From Virgibacillus necropolis (lineage in GTDB: Bacteria; Bacillota; Bacilli; Bacillales; Amphibacillaceae), in assembly GCF_002224365.1 (NCBI RefSeq), contig NZ_CP022437.1, forward strand, positions 992,001 to 1,056,000: a stretch of 64,000 nt of DNA, read 5' to 3'. Every line of letters starts with the position of its first letter. Within the stretch, counting starts at the first letter, position 1. The notes beneath the pieces are model-generated. The model saw only the letters and a program-made list of their open reading frames with translations. It ran no database searches and had not been told where the DNA came from. The position numbers and the translations under genes were made by a program. This document shows positions 43,300 to 53,103 of this stretch, piece after piece.

Positions 43300-43330
43300 T
43301 TACAAACGTAACCAACAAGAACAAATGTAA
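43300..43330. promoter_or_regulatory. Paired SorC operator before acoA
   Basis: TTACAAACGTAA (43300-43311) and GAACAAATGTAA (43319-43330) are 19 bp apart and start three bases after the -10 element, the same geometry as at gutM and srlB. Confidence 0.7.
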
Positions 43331-43344
43331 AAGGAGAGGTATAA

Positions 43345-44325
43345 ATGGTATCGCTAACTGTTCCTGAACAAATTACGGAGGATAAACTAAAGGATCTATT
43401 GCGCGAGATGTGGACCATTCGTTATTTTGATGAAAAGGTTGATGAGTTCTTTGCAAAAGGAATGATCCACGGAACGACCCACTTAGCTGTCGGGCAAGAG
43501 GCAAGTGCTTCTGGTGCCTGTGCGGTACTTCAGGATAAAGATAAGATTACGAGTACGCATAGAGGGCATGGGCATTGCATTGCTAAGGGCGCAGAGGTTA
43601 ATAAAATGATGGCCGAATTATTTGGTAGAACAACTGGATATTGTAAGGGTAAAGGCGGATCCATGCATATTGCCGACGTTGAAAAAGGGAATCTTGGTGC
43701 GAATGGAATTGTTGGTGGAGGAATTCCGCTAGCGGTTGGTTCAGCGCTGACATCTTACATGAAGAAGGCAGGTTATGTAACGTTATGCTTTTTTGGTGAT
43801 GGTGCTTCAAACGAAGGTAGCTTTCACGAGGCATTAAATTTAGCATCTGTTTGGAATCTGCCAGTTGTTTTTATTTGTGAAAACAATCAATACGGAATGT
43901 CGGGACCTGTAAAAGAAATGGTTAACGTACCTGATATCGCGACACGATCGGAAGCTTATGGTTTTCCAGGAGTAGTTGCAGATGGTAATGATGTGATTGA
44001 CATGATGAACGTTACAAATGAGGCGGTAGAACGTGCCCGCAACGGAGAAGGGCCAACTCTAATCGAAGCAAAAACGTATCGTTGGAAAGGTCATTCGAAA
44101 AGTGATGCAAAGAAATATCGTACGCGCGAGGAAGAAAAAGAGTGGCGCGCAAAGGATGCCATTAAACGTTTTAAAGAAATTCTCGTTGATGAAGCTATCC
44201 TTACAGAAGATGAAGCTGAAACTATCAGAACACAAGCTAAGCGAGCCGTAGAGGATGCGGTAGATTTTGCGAAAGAAGGGCCAATGCCTACGAAAGATGA
44301 CTTACTAACGGATGTATATGCATAG
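43345..44325 (+). CDS. acoA: Acetoin dehydrogenase E1 alpha subunit
   Basis: The 326-residue thiamine-diphosphate enzyme subunit has GMIHGTTHLAVGQEASASGA and the cofactor motif FFGDGASNEGSFHEALNLAS ending with CENNQYG. The GMIHGTTHLAVGQEA form fits AcoA better than PdhA. With AcoB it splits acetoin and passes the acetyl unit to lipoyl-E2. AAAGGAGAGG precedes the ATG. It is the first of four co-directional genes; a 2-oxoacid dehydrogenase role cannot be fully excluded. Confidence 0.9.
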   Translation: MVSLTVPEQITEDKLKDLLREMWTIRYFDEKVDEFFAKGMIHGTTHLAVGQEASASGACAVLQDKDKITSTHRGHGHCIAKGAEVNKMMAELFGRTTGYCKGKGGSMHIADVEKGNLGANGIVGGGIPLAVGSALTSYMKKAGYVTLCFFGDGASNEGSFHEALNLASVWNLPVVFICENNQYGMSGPVKEMVNVPDIATRSEAYGFPGVVADGNDVIDMMNVTNEAVERARNGEGPTLIEAKTYRWKGHSKSDAKKYRTREEEKEWRAKDAIKRFKEILVDEAILTEDEAETIRTQAKRAVEDAVDFAKEGPMPTKDDLLTDVYA

Positions 44326-44337
44326 GAGGGGATAGCG

Positions 44338-45321
44338 ATGAGAGAGATTACCTATTTGGAAGCGGTTCGAGAAGCAATGAGTCAGGAAATGCGCGAGAAT
44401 GACGATGTATTTATTTTAGGAGAAGATATTGGTGTGTATGGTGGAGCTTTTGGTGTGACGAGGGGAATGATTGAAGAATTTGGCCCAGAACGTGTACGGA
44501 ACACCCCAATTAGTGAATCCGGAATTGCCGGTGCAGCAGTCGGGTCAGCGTTAACGGGTATGCGTCCGATTTTAGAACTGCAGTTTTCTGATTTTATTAC
44601 GATTGCAATGGATCAACTTGTGAACCAAGCTGCGAAGATACGGTACATGTATGGTGGGAAAGGGAAAGTCCCAATGGTTTTACGGACACCAAGTGGCTCT
44701 GGTACAGGTGCTGCTGCACAACATTCGCAAAGCCTAGAAGCTTGGGTGGCACATGTTCCAGGACTGAAGGTGGTCCAACCATCGACAGCCTATGATGTGA
44801 AAGGTTTGCTTAAAGCAGCAATGGACGATGATAATCCGGTCGTTTTTTATGAACATAAATTATTGTATAAAACGAAATCAGATGTACCTGAGGAACCCTA
44901 TAGTATTCCACTTGGAAAAGCAGATATCAAACGTGAAGGTACCGATGTAACAATTGTTGCTACTGCAATCATGGTGCACCGTGCATTGGAGGCTGCAGAG
45001 GTACTGGAAAAGGACGGGATCAGTGTCGAGGTGATTGATCCACGCACATTGGTACCTTTAGATGAAGAAACAATTGTGAAATCCGTGTCTAAAACAGGTC
45101 GTGTCGTTGTGGTCCATGAGGCAGTAAAGCGTGGTGGGTACGGTGGAGAGATTGCTAGTATGATAGCTGAAAGTGAGGCATTTGATTATTTGGATGCCCC
45201 AATCAAACGATTAGGCGGAGCGTCGTCACCAATTCCATACAACCCTGAACTAGAAAAATCGCATGTCCCGCAAGTAGAAGATATTGTTAAAGCTGTTAAA
45301 GAGACCTTAAACAAGGCGTAA
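44338..45321 (+). CDS. acoB: Acetoin dehydrogenase E1 beta subunit
   Basis: The 327-residue subunit has [40 protein letters not shown] and [20 protein letters not shown], the conserved transketolase-type pyrimidine-binding region, and a C-terminal domain with [15 protein letters not shown]. It forms the alpha2-beta2 E1 with AcoA, which ends 12 bases upstream. Confidence 0.94.
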   Translation: MREITYLEAVREAMSQEMRENDDVFILGEDIGVYGGAFGVTRGMIEEFGPERVRNTPISESGIAGAAVGSALTGMRPILELQFSDFITIAMDQLVNQAAKIRYMYGGKGKVPMVLRTPSGSGTGAAAQHSQSLEAWVAHVPGLKVVQPSTAYDVKGLLKAAMDDDNPVVFYEHKLLYKTKSDVPEEPYSIPLGKADIKREGTDVTIVATAIMVHRALEAAEVLEKDGISVEVIDPRTLVPLDEETIVKSVSKTGRVVVVHEAVKRGGYGGEIASMIAESEAFDYLDAPIKRLGGASSPIPYNPELEKSHVPQVEDIVKAVKETLNKA

Positions 45322-45335
45322 AGGGGGGGAACAAA

Positions 45336-46673
45336 ATGGCGAAAGAGGTTTTTATGCCAAAGCTGAGCAGTACAATGGAAGTTGGCACCTTGCTTCAATG
45401 GTTAAAAGAAGAAGGGGATTCAGTGGAAATTGGTGAACCCTTATTTGAAATCATGACAGACAAAATTAATATTGAAGTCGAATCCTATGAAGAAGGATTT
45501 TTGCTAAAGAAATATTACCAGGTTGATGAGGAAATTCCTGTTAATACGGTTATTGCCTATGTTGGTGAAGAAAATGAAGAAGTGCCAGAAGAGGCACCTG
45601 AAGGGCAAGATCAAGATGATTCGGGGACTGCCAATAAGGAAAGTGCCGAAGAAAACGATCCAGTTAAAGTGGAGGAAGAAGAGGTAACAACAACTACTGC
45701 AAACGAAAAAGTGCGTGCTACACCTGCGTCAAGAAGAGTGGCTAGAGAAAATAACCTTTCACTAAAGTCTATTGAAGGGTCTGGTCCTAAGGGACGTGTT
45801 CAAGAAGCGGATGCATTAGCATTTTTAGATTTAAAAGATAAAAATCTAGTAACACCGCTTGCTGAAAAAATTGCTGCTGATAAAGGTATAAATCTGGATC
45901 AAGTTCAAGGATCAGGCTCCAGGGGGAAAATAACAAAAGAAGACGTTCTAGGTCATGTTTCTTCTGAATCAACTGCAGATGAAAAGCCAGAACGAATCAA
46001 GCTAAAAGGATTGAGAAAAGCCGTAGCGGATAAGATGCTAGAAAGCGCCCAGTCAATTCCACACGTCACATTAACAAGTGATGTGGATATGACAAAAGCG
46101 ATAGAAGTACGTAAATCATTGCTTCCTGTCGTAGAAGAGCAAACAGGTTATCGCCTTTCCTATACGGAGATTATTATGAAAGCAACCGCACATGTTTTAG
46201 GAAACCACCCTACTGTGAATGCTTCGTTAGTTGATAATGAAATTGTCATGAACAAATCTGTTAACCTCGGCTTAGCGGTTGCTGTTGAAAATGGTTTGAT
46301 CGTTCCATCAGTTCCTAATGTGCAAGCAAAAGGATTAGCGGATTTAACCGTCTTAAGTAAAACGCTAGGCATGAAAGCGAGAGATAATAAATTAACACCA
46401 GCTGAGATGACTGGAAGCACATTTACGATTAGTAATTTAGGAATGTATGCAATCGATGGATTTACGCCGATTATAAATCCTCCTGAAACAGCTATCCTTG
46501 GCGTTGGTAGAATTATAGAAAAGCCAGTTGTTGTGGACGACTCGGTTGTAGTACGTCCAATGATGGTAGTAAGTCTATCATTTGATCATCGAGTAATAGA
46601 TGGAGCACCAGCAGCGGCATTTTTAACAGAGTTGAAGGAACGACTTGAAAACCCATATGGCCTGTTAGTTTAG
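45336..46673 (+). CDS. acoC: Dihydrolipoamide acetyltransferase (E2) of the acetoin complex
   Basis: The 445-residue protein has an N-terminal lipoyl domain with Lys43 in EIMTDKINIEVES, an acidic linker (residues 80-125), two tandem peripheral subunit-binding domains (TPASRRVARENNLSLKSIEG and TPLAEKIAADKGINLDQVQG), and a catalytic acetyltransferase domain ending SLSFDHRVIDGAPAAAF. It receives the acetyl group from E1 and gives acetyl-CoA. Two binding domains instead of one are less common. Confidence 0.93.
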   Translation: MAKEVFMPKLSSTMEVGTLLQWLKEEGDSVEIGEPLFEIMTDKINIEVESYEEGFLLKKYYQVDEEIPVNTVIAYVGEENEEVPEEAPEGQDQDDSGTANKESAEENDPVKVEEEEVTTTTANEKVRATPASRRVARENNLSLKSIEGSGPKGRVQEADALAFLDLKDKNLVTPLAEKIAADKGINLDQVQGSGSRGKITKEDVLGHVSSESTADEKPERIKLKGLRKAVADKMLESAQSIPHVTLTSDVDMTKAIEVRKSLLPVVEEQTGYRLSYTEIIMKATAHVLGNHPTVNASLVDNEIVMNKSVNLGLAVAVENGLIVPSVPNVQAKGLADLTVLSKTLGMKARDNKLTPAEMTGSTFTISNLGMYAIDGFTPIINPPETAILGVGRIIEKPVVVDDSVVVRPMMVVSLSFDHRVIDGAPAAAFLTELKERLENPYGLLV

Positions 46674-46685
46674 GAGGTAGGATAA

Positions 46686-48065
46686 ATGGATAAATTTGAT
46701 CTTGCCATAATTGGTGGAGGTCCCGGTGGCTATGTAGCAGCTATTCGAGCAGCAAAAGAAGGATTATCTGTGGCATTAGTCGAAGGACGAGACTTAGGTG
46801 GCACATGCTTAAACAGAGGATGTATTCCGTCAAAGACATTGTTGAAGCATGCAGAGGTACTTGAACAAATTAAAGATTCTAGGAGCTTTGGAATAACTGT
46901 TAATGATGTTTCCTATTCGATAGAAGAGATGGTAAGTAGGAAAAATAACGTTATTAATCAGCTACAGAATGGTATAAAAGGATTGCTGAAGCAAAATAAA
47001 ATTACTGTTTATCAAGGGTATGGATATGTTGATGCCAATAAAACAGTTACCATTAAGTCTGATAGGGATACGCAACAGATAAATGCGGATAATGTTATTT
47101 TGGCGAATGGGTCGAAGCCATTTGTACCGGAACTGCCAGGATTACGAGAGGTTGACTATTATACCAGTGATACGATTTTTGATATTACGGAAGTGCCTGA
47201 CCGTATGGTAATTGTTGGTGGGGGAGTAATTGGTTTAGAAATAGCCTGTATATTTAACGCCTTCGATACAAAGGTGGAAATTGTTGAGATGGCAGATCGG
47301 ATACTGCCAAGTGAGGACGCGGAGGCTAGTGATTTCTTAGCAAAACAATTGACTGGAAAAGGTATTACTATTCATACGGCTACGAAAATAACCGGGTTTA
47401 AAAAAGGGAGCGGTGAATCGGTAGTCGAAGTTCAAAAAGAAGGAAAAGCTTCGACAACTTTTGAAACAGATGCAATTTTGGTATCTGTGGGGAGGTCACC
47501 AAACCTTACTGGTATAGAAGATCTGCCTGTTAAAATGAATGGTAAATTTGTTGATGTAAATCAAAATATGAAAACCTCTATTCCTGGCATCTATGCGATT
47601 GGTGATTTAGTCGGTGGTTTTCAACTGGCACACGTTGCAAGTGATGAAGGGATTAAAGCAGTTAATCAGATTGCAGGAAATCCTACTAAAGTTAATGGAG
47701 AGATTCCAAGGTGTGTCTACACGTTTCCTGAGATTGCTAGTGTCGGTCTATCGGAGGATGAGGCAAAAAAGCGAGGATATGAGGTTAGTACCAAAAAGGT
47801 GGACCTTGCAGGAAATGGTAAAGCTATAGCATCTGGAGAGAATAGTGGATTTATGAAATTAACTGCTGACAAAAAGTACGGGGAAGTGCTGGGTGTAGTG
47901 ATGGTTGGTTCACATGTAACAGAAATGATCAGCCAAGCAACCGCCTTTATGCATTTGGAGGGAACCGTGGATGAAATAGAAAACATGATTTTCCCACATC
48001 CAACTGTATCAGAATCTTTATTTGAATCAGCAAGTGCGTGGCTTGGGAAAGGGATTCATGCGTGA
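46686..48065 (+). CDS. acoL: Dihydrolipoamide dehydrogenase (E3) of the acetoin complex
   Basis: The 459-residue FAD enzyme has AIIGGGPGGYVAAIRAAKEG, the redox disulfide GGTCLNRGCIPSKTLLKHAE, an NAD-binding VIVGGGVIGLEIACIF, AIGDLVGGFQLAH and the C-terminal HPTVSESLFESA base. It reoxidises the lipoyl groups of E2 with NAD. It is the last gene of the aco operon. Confidence 0.95.
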   Translation: MDKFDLAIIGGGPGGYVAAIRAAKEGLSVALVEGRDLGGTCLNRGCIPSKTLLKHAEVLEQIKDSRSFGITVNDVSYSIEEMVSRKNNVINQLQNGIKGLLKQNKITVYQGYGYVDANKTVTIKSDRDTQQINADNVILANGSKPFVPELPGLREVDYYTSDTIFDITEVPDRMVIVGGGVIGLEIACIFNAFDTKVEIVEMADRILPSEDAEASDFLAKQLTGKGITIHTATKITGFKKGSGESVVEVQKEGKASTTFETDAILVSVGRSPNLTGIEDLPVKMNGKFVDVNQNMKTSIPGIYAIGDLVGGFQLAHVASDEGIKAVNQIAGNPTKVNGEIPRCVYTFPEIASVGLSEDEAKKRGYEVSTKKVDLAGNGKAIASGENSGFMKLTADKKYGEVLGVVMVGSHVTEMISQATAFMHLEGTVDEIENMIFPHPTVSESLFESASAWLGKGIHA

Positions 48066-48165
48066 ATTTATCTTATCAACTTCTGATTTTACCAGTGTTG
48101 TTAAAGTTATCTAAAAATGTTGTTAGAAATGGTGAAATTGTACTAATCAAAATAAAATCATGAGT

Positions 48166-48200
48166 AAAACCCATGTAAAGGATGCATGGGTTTTTGTTTT
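48166..48200 (+). terminator. Terminator of the aco operon
   Basis: AAAACCCATG and CATGGGTTTTT form a 10-bp stem with a T-rich tail. The remaining 48201-48580 has no gene that I can recognise. Confidence 0.88.
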
Positions 48201-48580
48201 TACTGAAGCAAGCTTTTCGAATTGTACCTGGTAACATGATCTGAGACACCTATATTGCTGTGGTCCTTTGGAGAGTGGTAAGAAAAAATGAACCACAAGC
48301 TACTCTAAAACCTTCGATTCATTTGAAGATTATACAAGTTATCATTTGGCATTCTATATCCAGTTATTTTTTGTTAAAGCATATGCAATAACTCCTGCAC
48401 TATATTTCAATAACAAAATAAGGTATAACTTACTTAATATGCTATCCTATAGGTAGGGAATTAGTTTTAACTATACACGTTCGAGGTAGGGGAAATCTTA
48501 TTGAGAATGATTTTAATCAATTATTTGTAGCGAACCATAATTGTTGTCTAGTATAAATTATCTATTAGGAGGTATGTTAA

Positions 48581-48751
48581 ATGATTAAAAAAGTCAAAGT
48601 TCAATCCTCTGATAATTTTTCTTATAAGGTTGGAAAAGCAGTCGAATCGATTAGTGTTGTTGCTCCTTCCGTAAAGGGAATAGAAGAAGTAGGTAAAGTT
48701 GTATATAAGCGAAAGGCTGAATATAAAAAACCCAAGCTAGCTCGTCCTTAA
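48581..48751 (+). CDS. Small basic protein of unknown function, 56 residues
   Basis: The frame starts ATGATTAAAAAAGTC with a perfect TAGGAGGT ten bases upstream and is followed by its own terminator, so it is likely real. The product (MIKKVKVQSSDNFSYKVGKA... ending AEYKKPKLARP) is basic, with no signal or membrane segment. No family is recognised. Confidence 0.65.
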   Translation: MIKKVKVQSSDNFSYKVGKAVESISVVAPSVKGIEEVGKVVYKRKAEYKKPKLARP

Positions 48752-48788
48752 TTTGAATGGAATTTTTTTGATTATAAAGTTAAATTTC

Positions 48789-48824
48789 CTGCTCATCACT
48801 TAATCGATGGTGAGCATTTTTTGT
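48789..48824 (+). terminator. Terminator of the 56-residue gene
   Basis: TGCTCA pairs with TGAGCA around a partly paired loop and is followed by six T residues. 48825-49248 holds only AT-rich promoter-type sequence. Confidence 0.65.
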
Positions 48825-49248
48825 GTTCAAAATAGTTCATTCCAATATCCTGATTTAAAACTTAAATGATTTTTCGATGCAATTTCTTCGACAGTTAAAG
48901 TCGTAAGTAGCTGATTGATAATGAAATTGTTATTGCTAAATTCAATCATTTCAATTCAGTAAATATTTCACTTGAATAAGGCCAACAATATTTCCTCAAG
49001 CATTCAAACCACTTATACAATTAAACTTTATCCATAATAAAAGTAAACGTGCTTTTCTCATTTCTTCTATCTAGATAAAATTGTTATCTAATACAATTAC
49101 GTAGGCAATACTTTGCAAACTTTCATTTGACAATAATTACACAGCGAAACAGCTTCACAACTACCATTGAGGAGTTTATTATAATAGATGAGGTTAGGCA
49201 TATACTTTATGTGTTCAGTTTTTGCAAAAACTAAGGAGCGGCATGCCA

Positions 49249-51372
49249 ATGACTTTAAGTAAAAGAAGCATCTTTATCCTTAACCAACTTTTGAATGCAC
49301 CTTCACATGTAAACCCCGAGGAACTACAGACAAAATTACAGGTATCCAAACGGACGGTTTATTATGATGTGCAGCAAATCAATGACTGGTTGGAAGATCA
49401 TCAGTTGAATCCGATAAACAGGCATTACGGTAAAGGTATTTATCTTGATGAAAACACAAAAAAACAGTTACCTCGTTTTCTGTATGAAATCGAGGGACGG
49501 CATTACCATCTGTCGACAGATGAGCGTCTAGCATGGATAACCGTTTTATTGCTTAGCCACAAGAAAAAGTATTTTTCAAATGACTTCGCAGAAACGCTAG
49601 AGGTTAGCAGAAGCACTGTCACCCATGACATTGCTAAACTTAGAAAAGAGCTTTCGCCGCTCGGGCTCGAAGTGTTGTCTACCAAGAAGGGTGGCTACAC
49701 TATTGCTGGAGGCGAGAAAGATAAACGACAGGCATTTGTACGTTATTATTCTGAATTGTATACGCTTCAGGGTTGGGAGCGGCTGTCCTCTGAAGTTGTT
49801 GAATCGTTGGATGGTCCTGCTGTTGATAACAACATCCAGGGTGTTACAGGCACCTTACCTTTCTTGTTCCCAATTGTGAAGCAATGGGTGACAGAAGCGG
49901 AAAAACTAATTCATGTTAGCTACACGGATGAAATGCATGATAATTTAGCGATTAAATCGGTAATTATTTGTAAGCGTTTAAAAAATGGTGATCAGATTAC
50001 CCTTGAGGATGAAGAAAAGGAAGCGCTTAGCCAAACCGAAGAATATAAAGTTGCACGACATATTGCAAATCGACTTAGTATGCATATGGACATTGAATGG
50101 CCGGAAGATGAAATTTGTTTTTTAACAATGAATTTGTTAGGTGCAAAAGTAAATACGTCAAAATTGCCAGACGAAACTGTCCAGGAGCTCGGACAATTAA
50201 AACAGGTTATTCGAGCATTAGTTTCCGAATTTCAAAATCGTGCTTACGTGATTTTCGAGGATAGAGGGCAATTGGAAGAGCAGTTATTTATCCATTTGAA
50301 ACCTACGTATTATCGAATGAAATACGGTGTTTTTGTGGAAAATCTACTTACTCCAGAAATCAAGCAAAACTATGGAGAAGTTTTTGATATTACAAAAAAA
50401 GTGGTTCATCACTTAGAAAAGCTAGTAGGTCAATCGTTGAGTAATGATGAAACAGCCTATATTGCTATGCACTTTGGGGGATGGTTAAGTAAACATAACA
50501 AACAAATTACTCCAAAGAAAAAGGGTATTGTAGTCTGCGAGAACGGTGTGGGTACTTCGAATATCCTAAGGTCACAACTCGATACGTTGTTTTCATCAAT
50601 TGAGATTGTACAAAGCGTTTCTTATAGAAGTTATATCAATGGTAACTTTGATGATATTGATTATGTTTTTTCAACAAAGCCAACCCCAGACAATCCTAAA
50701 GTCATTCCGGTTAGTCCGATATTGGATGATGCAGAAAAAGAGCGGTTATTTAAACAAATTCAACAGGAATCTGACCAGAAAAGAAAACATCCTCTTTACC
50801 CAGAGGACCTTATAGCTGTTGTTCAACAACATGCAGATATAAAAAATTTAGAAGGTTTAACATTCGATTTAAAACAAATTTTGAATCACAATCACACAAG
50901 TATAAGGGAGTTCAGAAAGCCAATGCTTAACGAAGTTCTATCAGAAAATAGCATTCAACAAACAAAGAAGGTACAGAGTTGGAAAGAAGCGATTAGAATT
51001 GCTGCACAGCCTTTGAAAGAACAGGAATATATTGAAGACACCTATATCAAAGCGATGATTGAAAATGTGGAAGAAAGCGGTCCCTATATTGTGATTGCTC
51101 CTAAAATAGCTGTCCCACACGCCCGACCTGAGGCAGGAGTCCAGAAGATGGCTATGAGTTTATTAACAATTGAAGAGGGAGTCTATTTTTCAGATAGTGA
51201 AGACCATTTTGTGCAAATGGTAATTGTCCTTGCGGCAGTGGATAATGACACTCACTTAAAAGCATTGTCGCAATTAACAGAGTTAATTTCAGATCAAAAC
51301 AGGGTGGATGAAATAATTCAAGCTACCGATAAAAAAACCATAATAAACTTGATTAATCAAGTATCAATTTAG
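49249..51372 (+). CDS. PRD-containing transcriptional regulator with EIIB- and EIIA-like domains (MtlR/ManR/UlaR type)
   Basis: The 707-residue protein has two N-terminal helix-turn-helix units (ELQTKLQVSKRTVYYDVQQI; AETLEVSRSTVTHDIAKLRK), two PRD regulation domains (about residues 190-290 and 300-410), an EIIB-like domain (KGIVVCENGVGTSNILRSQL) and an EIIA type-2 domain with its phosphorylatable His (KIAVPHARPEAGVQKMAMSL). It senses PTS phosphorylation and activates the adjacent ulaBA-type transporter. AAGGAG precedes ATG 49243 and ATG 49249; the second has the better spacing. Confidence 0.9.
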   Translation: MTLSKRSIFILNQLLNAPSHVNPEELQTKLQVSKRTVYYDVQQINDWLEDHQLNPINRHYGKGIYLDENTKKQLPRFLYEIEGRHYHLSTDERLAWITVLLLSHKKKYFSNDFAETLEVSRSTVTHDIAKLRKELSPLGLEVLSTKKGGYTIAGGEKDKRQAFVRYYSELYTLQGWERLSSEVVESLDGPAVDNNIQGVTGTLPFLFPIVKQWVTEAEKLIHVSYTDEMHDNLAIKSVIICKRLKNGDQITLEDEEKEALSQTEEYKVARHIANRLSMHMDIEWPEDEICFLTMNLLGAKVNTSKLPDETVQELGQLKQVIRALVSEFQNRAYVIFEDRGQLEEQLFIHLKPTYYRMKYGVFVENLLTPEIKQNYGEVFDITKKVVHHLEKLVGQSLSNDETAYIAMHFGGWLSKHNKQITPKKKGIVVCENGVGTSNILRSQLDTLFSSIEIVQSVSYRSYINGNFDDIDYVFSTKPTPDNPKVIPVSPILDDAEKERLFKQIQQESDQKRKHPLYPEDLIAVVQQHADIKNLEGLTFDLKQILNHNHTSIREFRKPMLNEVLSENSIQQTKKVQSWKEAIRIAAQPLKEQEYIEDTYIKAMIENVEESGPYIVIAPKIAVPHARPEAGVQKMAMSLLTIEEGVYFSDSEDHFVQMVIVLAAVDNDTHLKALSQLTELISDQNRVDEIIQATDKKTIINLINQVSI

Positions 51373-51384
51373 GAGGATATTAAT

Positions 51385-51660
51385 ATGAAAATTTTAGCAG
51401 TATGTGGAAATGGATTGGGAAGTAGCATGGTATTAAGAATGACAGCAGAGGCCGTATTAAAAGATTTGGGTGTAAAAGCAAGCATAAAAACTGCTGATAT
51501 TAGTTCAGCAAAGTCAGAAGAGGCCGACATTATCATCACCTCTGAACAATTTTCTAATATGTTGACAGGTAGTATAGATGCACCAATCGTAACAGTGAAG
51601 AATTACGTAGATCGTGGTGAAATGAAAGAAAAGCTAGAACCTGCTTTAGCAAATCTTTAG
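51385..51660 (+). CDS. ulaB: PTS EIIB of the ascorbate/UlaB (SgaB) type
   Basis: The 91-residue protein carries the phosphorylated Cys7 in ILAVCGNGLGSSMVLRM, followed by ADIIITSEQF. AGGAGG precedes the ATG, 12 bases after the regulator. It passes phosphate to the sugar entering through UlaA. Confidence 0.92.
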   Translation: MKILAVCGNGLGSSMVLRMTAEAVLKDLGVKASIKTADISSAKSEEADIIITSEQFSNMLTGSIDAPIVTVKNYVDRGEMKEKLEPALANL

Positions 51661-51712
51661 TGGAGAGCATCTGAGAAAATGCTTTCATTTACTTCAGGAA
51701 GGAGAATAAATT

Positions 51713-53080
51713 TTGGTTGTATTACATTTTATCGTTGATGAGATCTTAAGCAAGCCCGCCTTTTTAGTTGGTTTGATGGCTCTCATTGGCTTGTTAGCAT
51801 TAAAGAAAGAAATTACTGATATTGTCTCCGGGACGCTAAAAACGATTGTCGGATTTCTAATTTTGACTGGAGGTGCCGGCATCCTTGTCGGTGCTCTTGA
51901 TCCTCTAAGCGCTATGGTTAAAGATGGATTTAACCTTCATGGGGTTGTACCGACAAATGAAGCGATTGTCGCTGTGGCACAGGATGCGTTTGGAGCTCAA
52001 ACAGCTATCATTATGGCGCTTGGATTTGTAGTGAACATCATTTTAGCTCGATTAACCCCCGCTAAATTTATTTTTCTAACAGGACATCATTTATTTTTTA
52101 TGGCAACCTTATTAGCGGTGGTACTAGGGAGTGCAGGTGTAACAGGCACAAACCAAGCTATTTTAGGTGGAGTTCTTCTTGGAACAATCGCTACAATGAT
52201 GCCAGCCTTGGTTCATCCATTTATGAGAAAAATTACGGGTAATGCTCCCTTTGCATTAGGGCATTTTAATTCTTTGGGGTATATTGTTTCATCATTAACT
52301 GGAAAAGCAGTTGGAGATAAAGAGAAGACTACTGAGGACATTAAAATTTCACCGAAGTTAGACTTTTTGCGTGACTCCATTGTAATGACTACGTTAACGA
52401 TGATTATCATGTATGTCATCCTAGCAATTGTTGCAGGTCCGGATTCGCTTAAAGAATTCGCGGGTGGAAGTAATTATATTATGTACGCGATTGTTCAGGC
52501 GATGACCTTTGGGGCTGGCCTAGCGATCATCTTAATGGGAGTACGAATGATCTTGGCAGAGATTGTACCTGCTTTCCAGGGAATTGCTCTAAAAGTCGTA
52601 CCAAATGCTCTTCCTGCACTTGATGCACCAACAACGTTTACTTTTGCACCGACAGCTGTATTGGTCGGATTTATATCGAGTTTAATTGGTGGTCTAATTA
52701 GTATGGCGATTATGGGTCCTCTTGGTTTAGTATTGATCATCCCCGGTATGGTCCCACACTTCTTTGATGGTGGAACTTCCGGAGTGTTTGGAAATGCAAC
52801 TGGGGGAAGGCGCGGTGCCATCATTGGTTCATTTATTAATGGGATATTGATTACCGTACTTCCAGCTATTTTATTGTCATTCCTAGGCTCACTAGGTCTT
52901 GCCAACACAACATTCGGGGACAGTGACTTTGCATGGGTAGGTATTTTAATGGCTTATATAGCTAAATTGGGTGTTGGTGGAATGTACGCAGCAGTTATCA
53001 TTGTTTCCGCACTATTTATCGCTCTAGCAAGCTATGTTTCGATTAAAGATAAAAAAGCACAAGTGCAAGAAAACGAATAA
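51713..53080 (+). CDS. ulaA: PTS EIIC of the ascorbate/UlaA (SgaT) type
   Basis: The 455-residue membrane transporter has 10-11 segments with the UlaA features KKEITDIVSGTLKTIVGFLI, FFDGGTSGVFGNATGGRRGA and AGGSNYIMYAIVQAMTFGAG. The start is TTG at 51713 with GGAAGGAG nine bases upstream. A separate EIIA gene is absent. UlaA relatives import L-ascorbate or similar compounds; no ascorbate catabolic enzymes are nearby, so the sugar is unproven. Confidence 0.92.
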   Translation: MVVLHFIVDEILSKPAFLVGLMALIGLLALKKEITDIVSGTLKTIVGFLILTGGAGILVGALDPLSAMVKDGFNLHGVVPTNEAIVAVAQDAFGAQTAIIMALGFVVNIILARLTPAKFIFLTGHHLFFMATLLAVVLGSAGVTGTNQAILGGVLLGTIATMMPALVHPFMRKITGNAPFALGHFNSLGYIVSSLTGKAVGDKEKTTEDIKISPKLDFLRDSIVMTTLTMIIMYVILAIVAGPDSLKEFAGGSNYIMYAIVQAMTFGAGLAIILMGVRMILAEIVPAFQGIALKVVPNALPALDAPTTFTFAPTAVLVGFISSLIGGLISMAIMGPLGLVLIIPGMVPHFFDGGTSGVFGNATGGRRGAIIGSFINGILITVLPAILLSFLGSLGLANTTFGDSDFAWVGILMAYIAKLGVGGMYAAVIIVSALFIALASYVSIKDKKAQVQENE

Positions 53081-53103
53081 GTTTTATTGCCTAAACAACT
53101 TTT

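Noticed and set aside
43206-43344. Possible sigma-54 (-24/-12) promoter for the aco operon
   Set aside because: No GG-N10-GC pair was found; a sigma-A promoter with paired boxes explains the region.
48502-48516. Fur-box-like sequence TGAGAATGATTTTAA upstream of the 56-residue gene
   Set aside because: The right half matches the consensus poorly and no iron-related gene is adjacent; AT-rich DNA gives such matches by chance.
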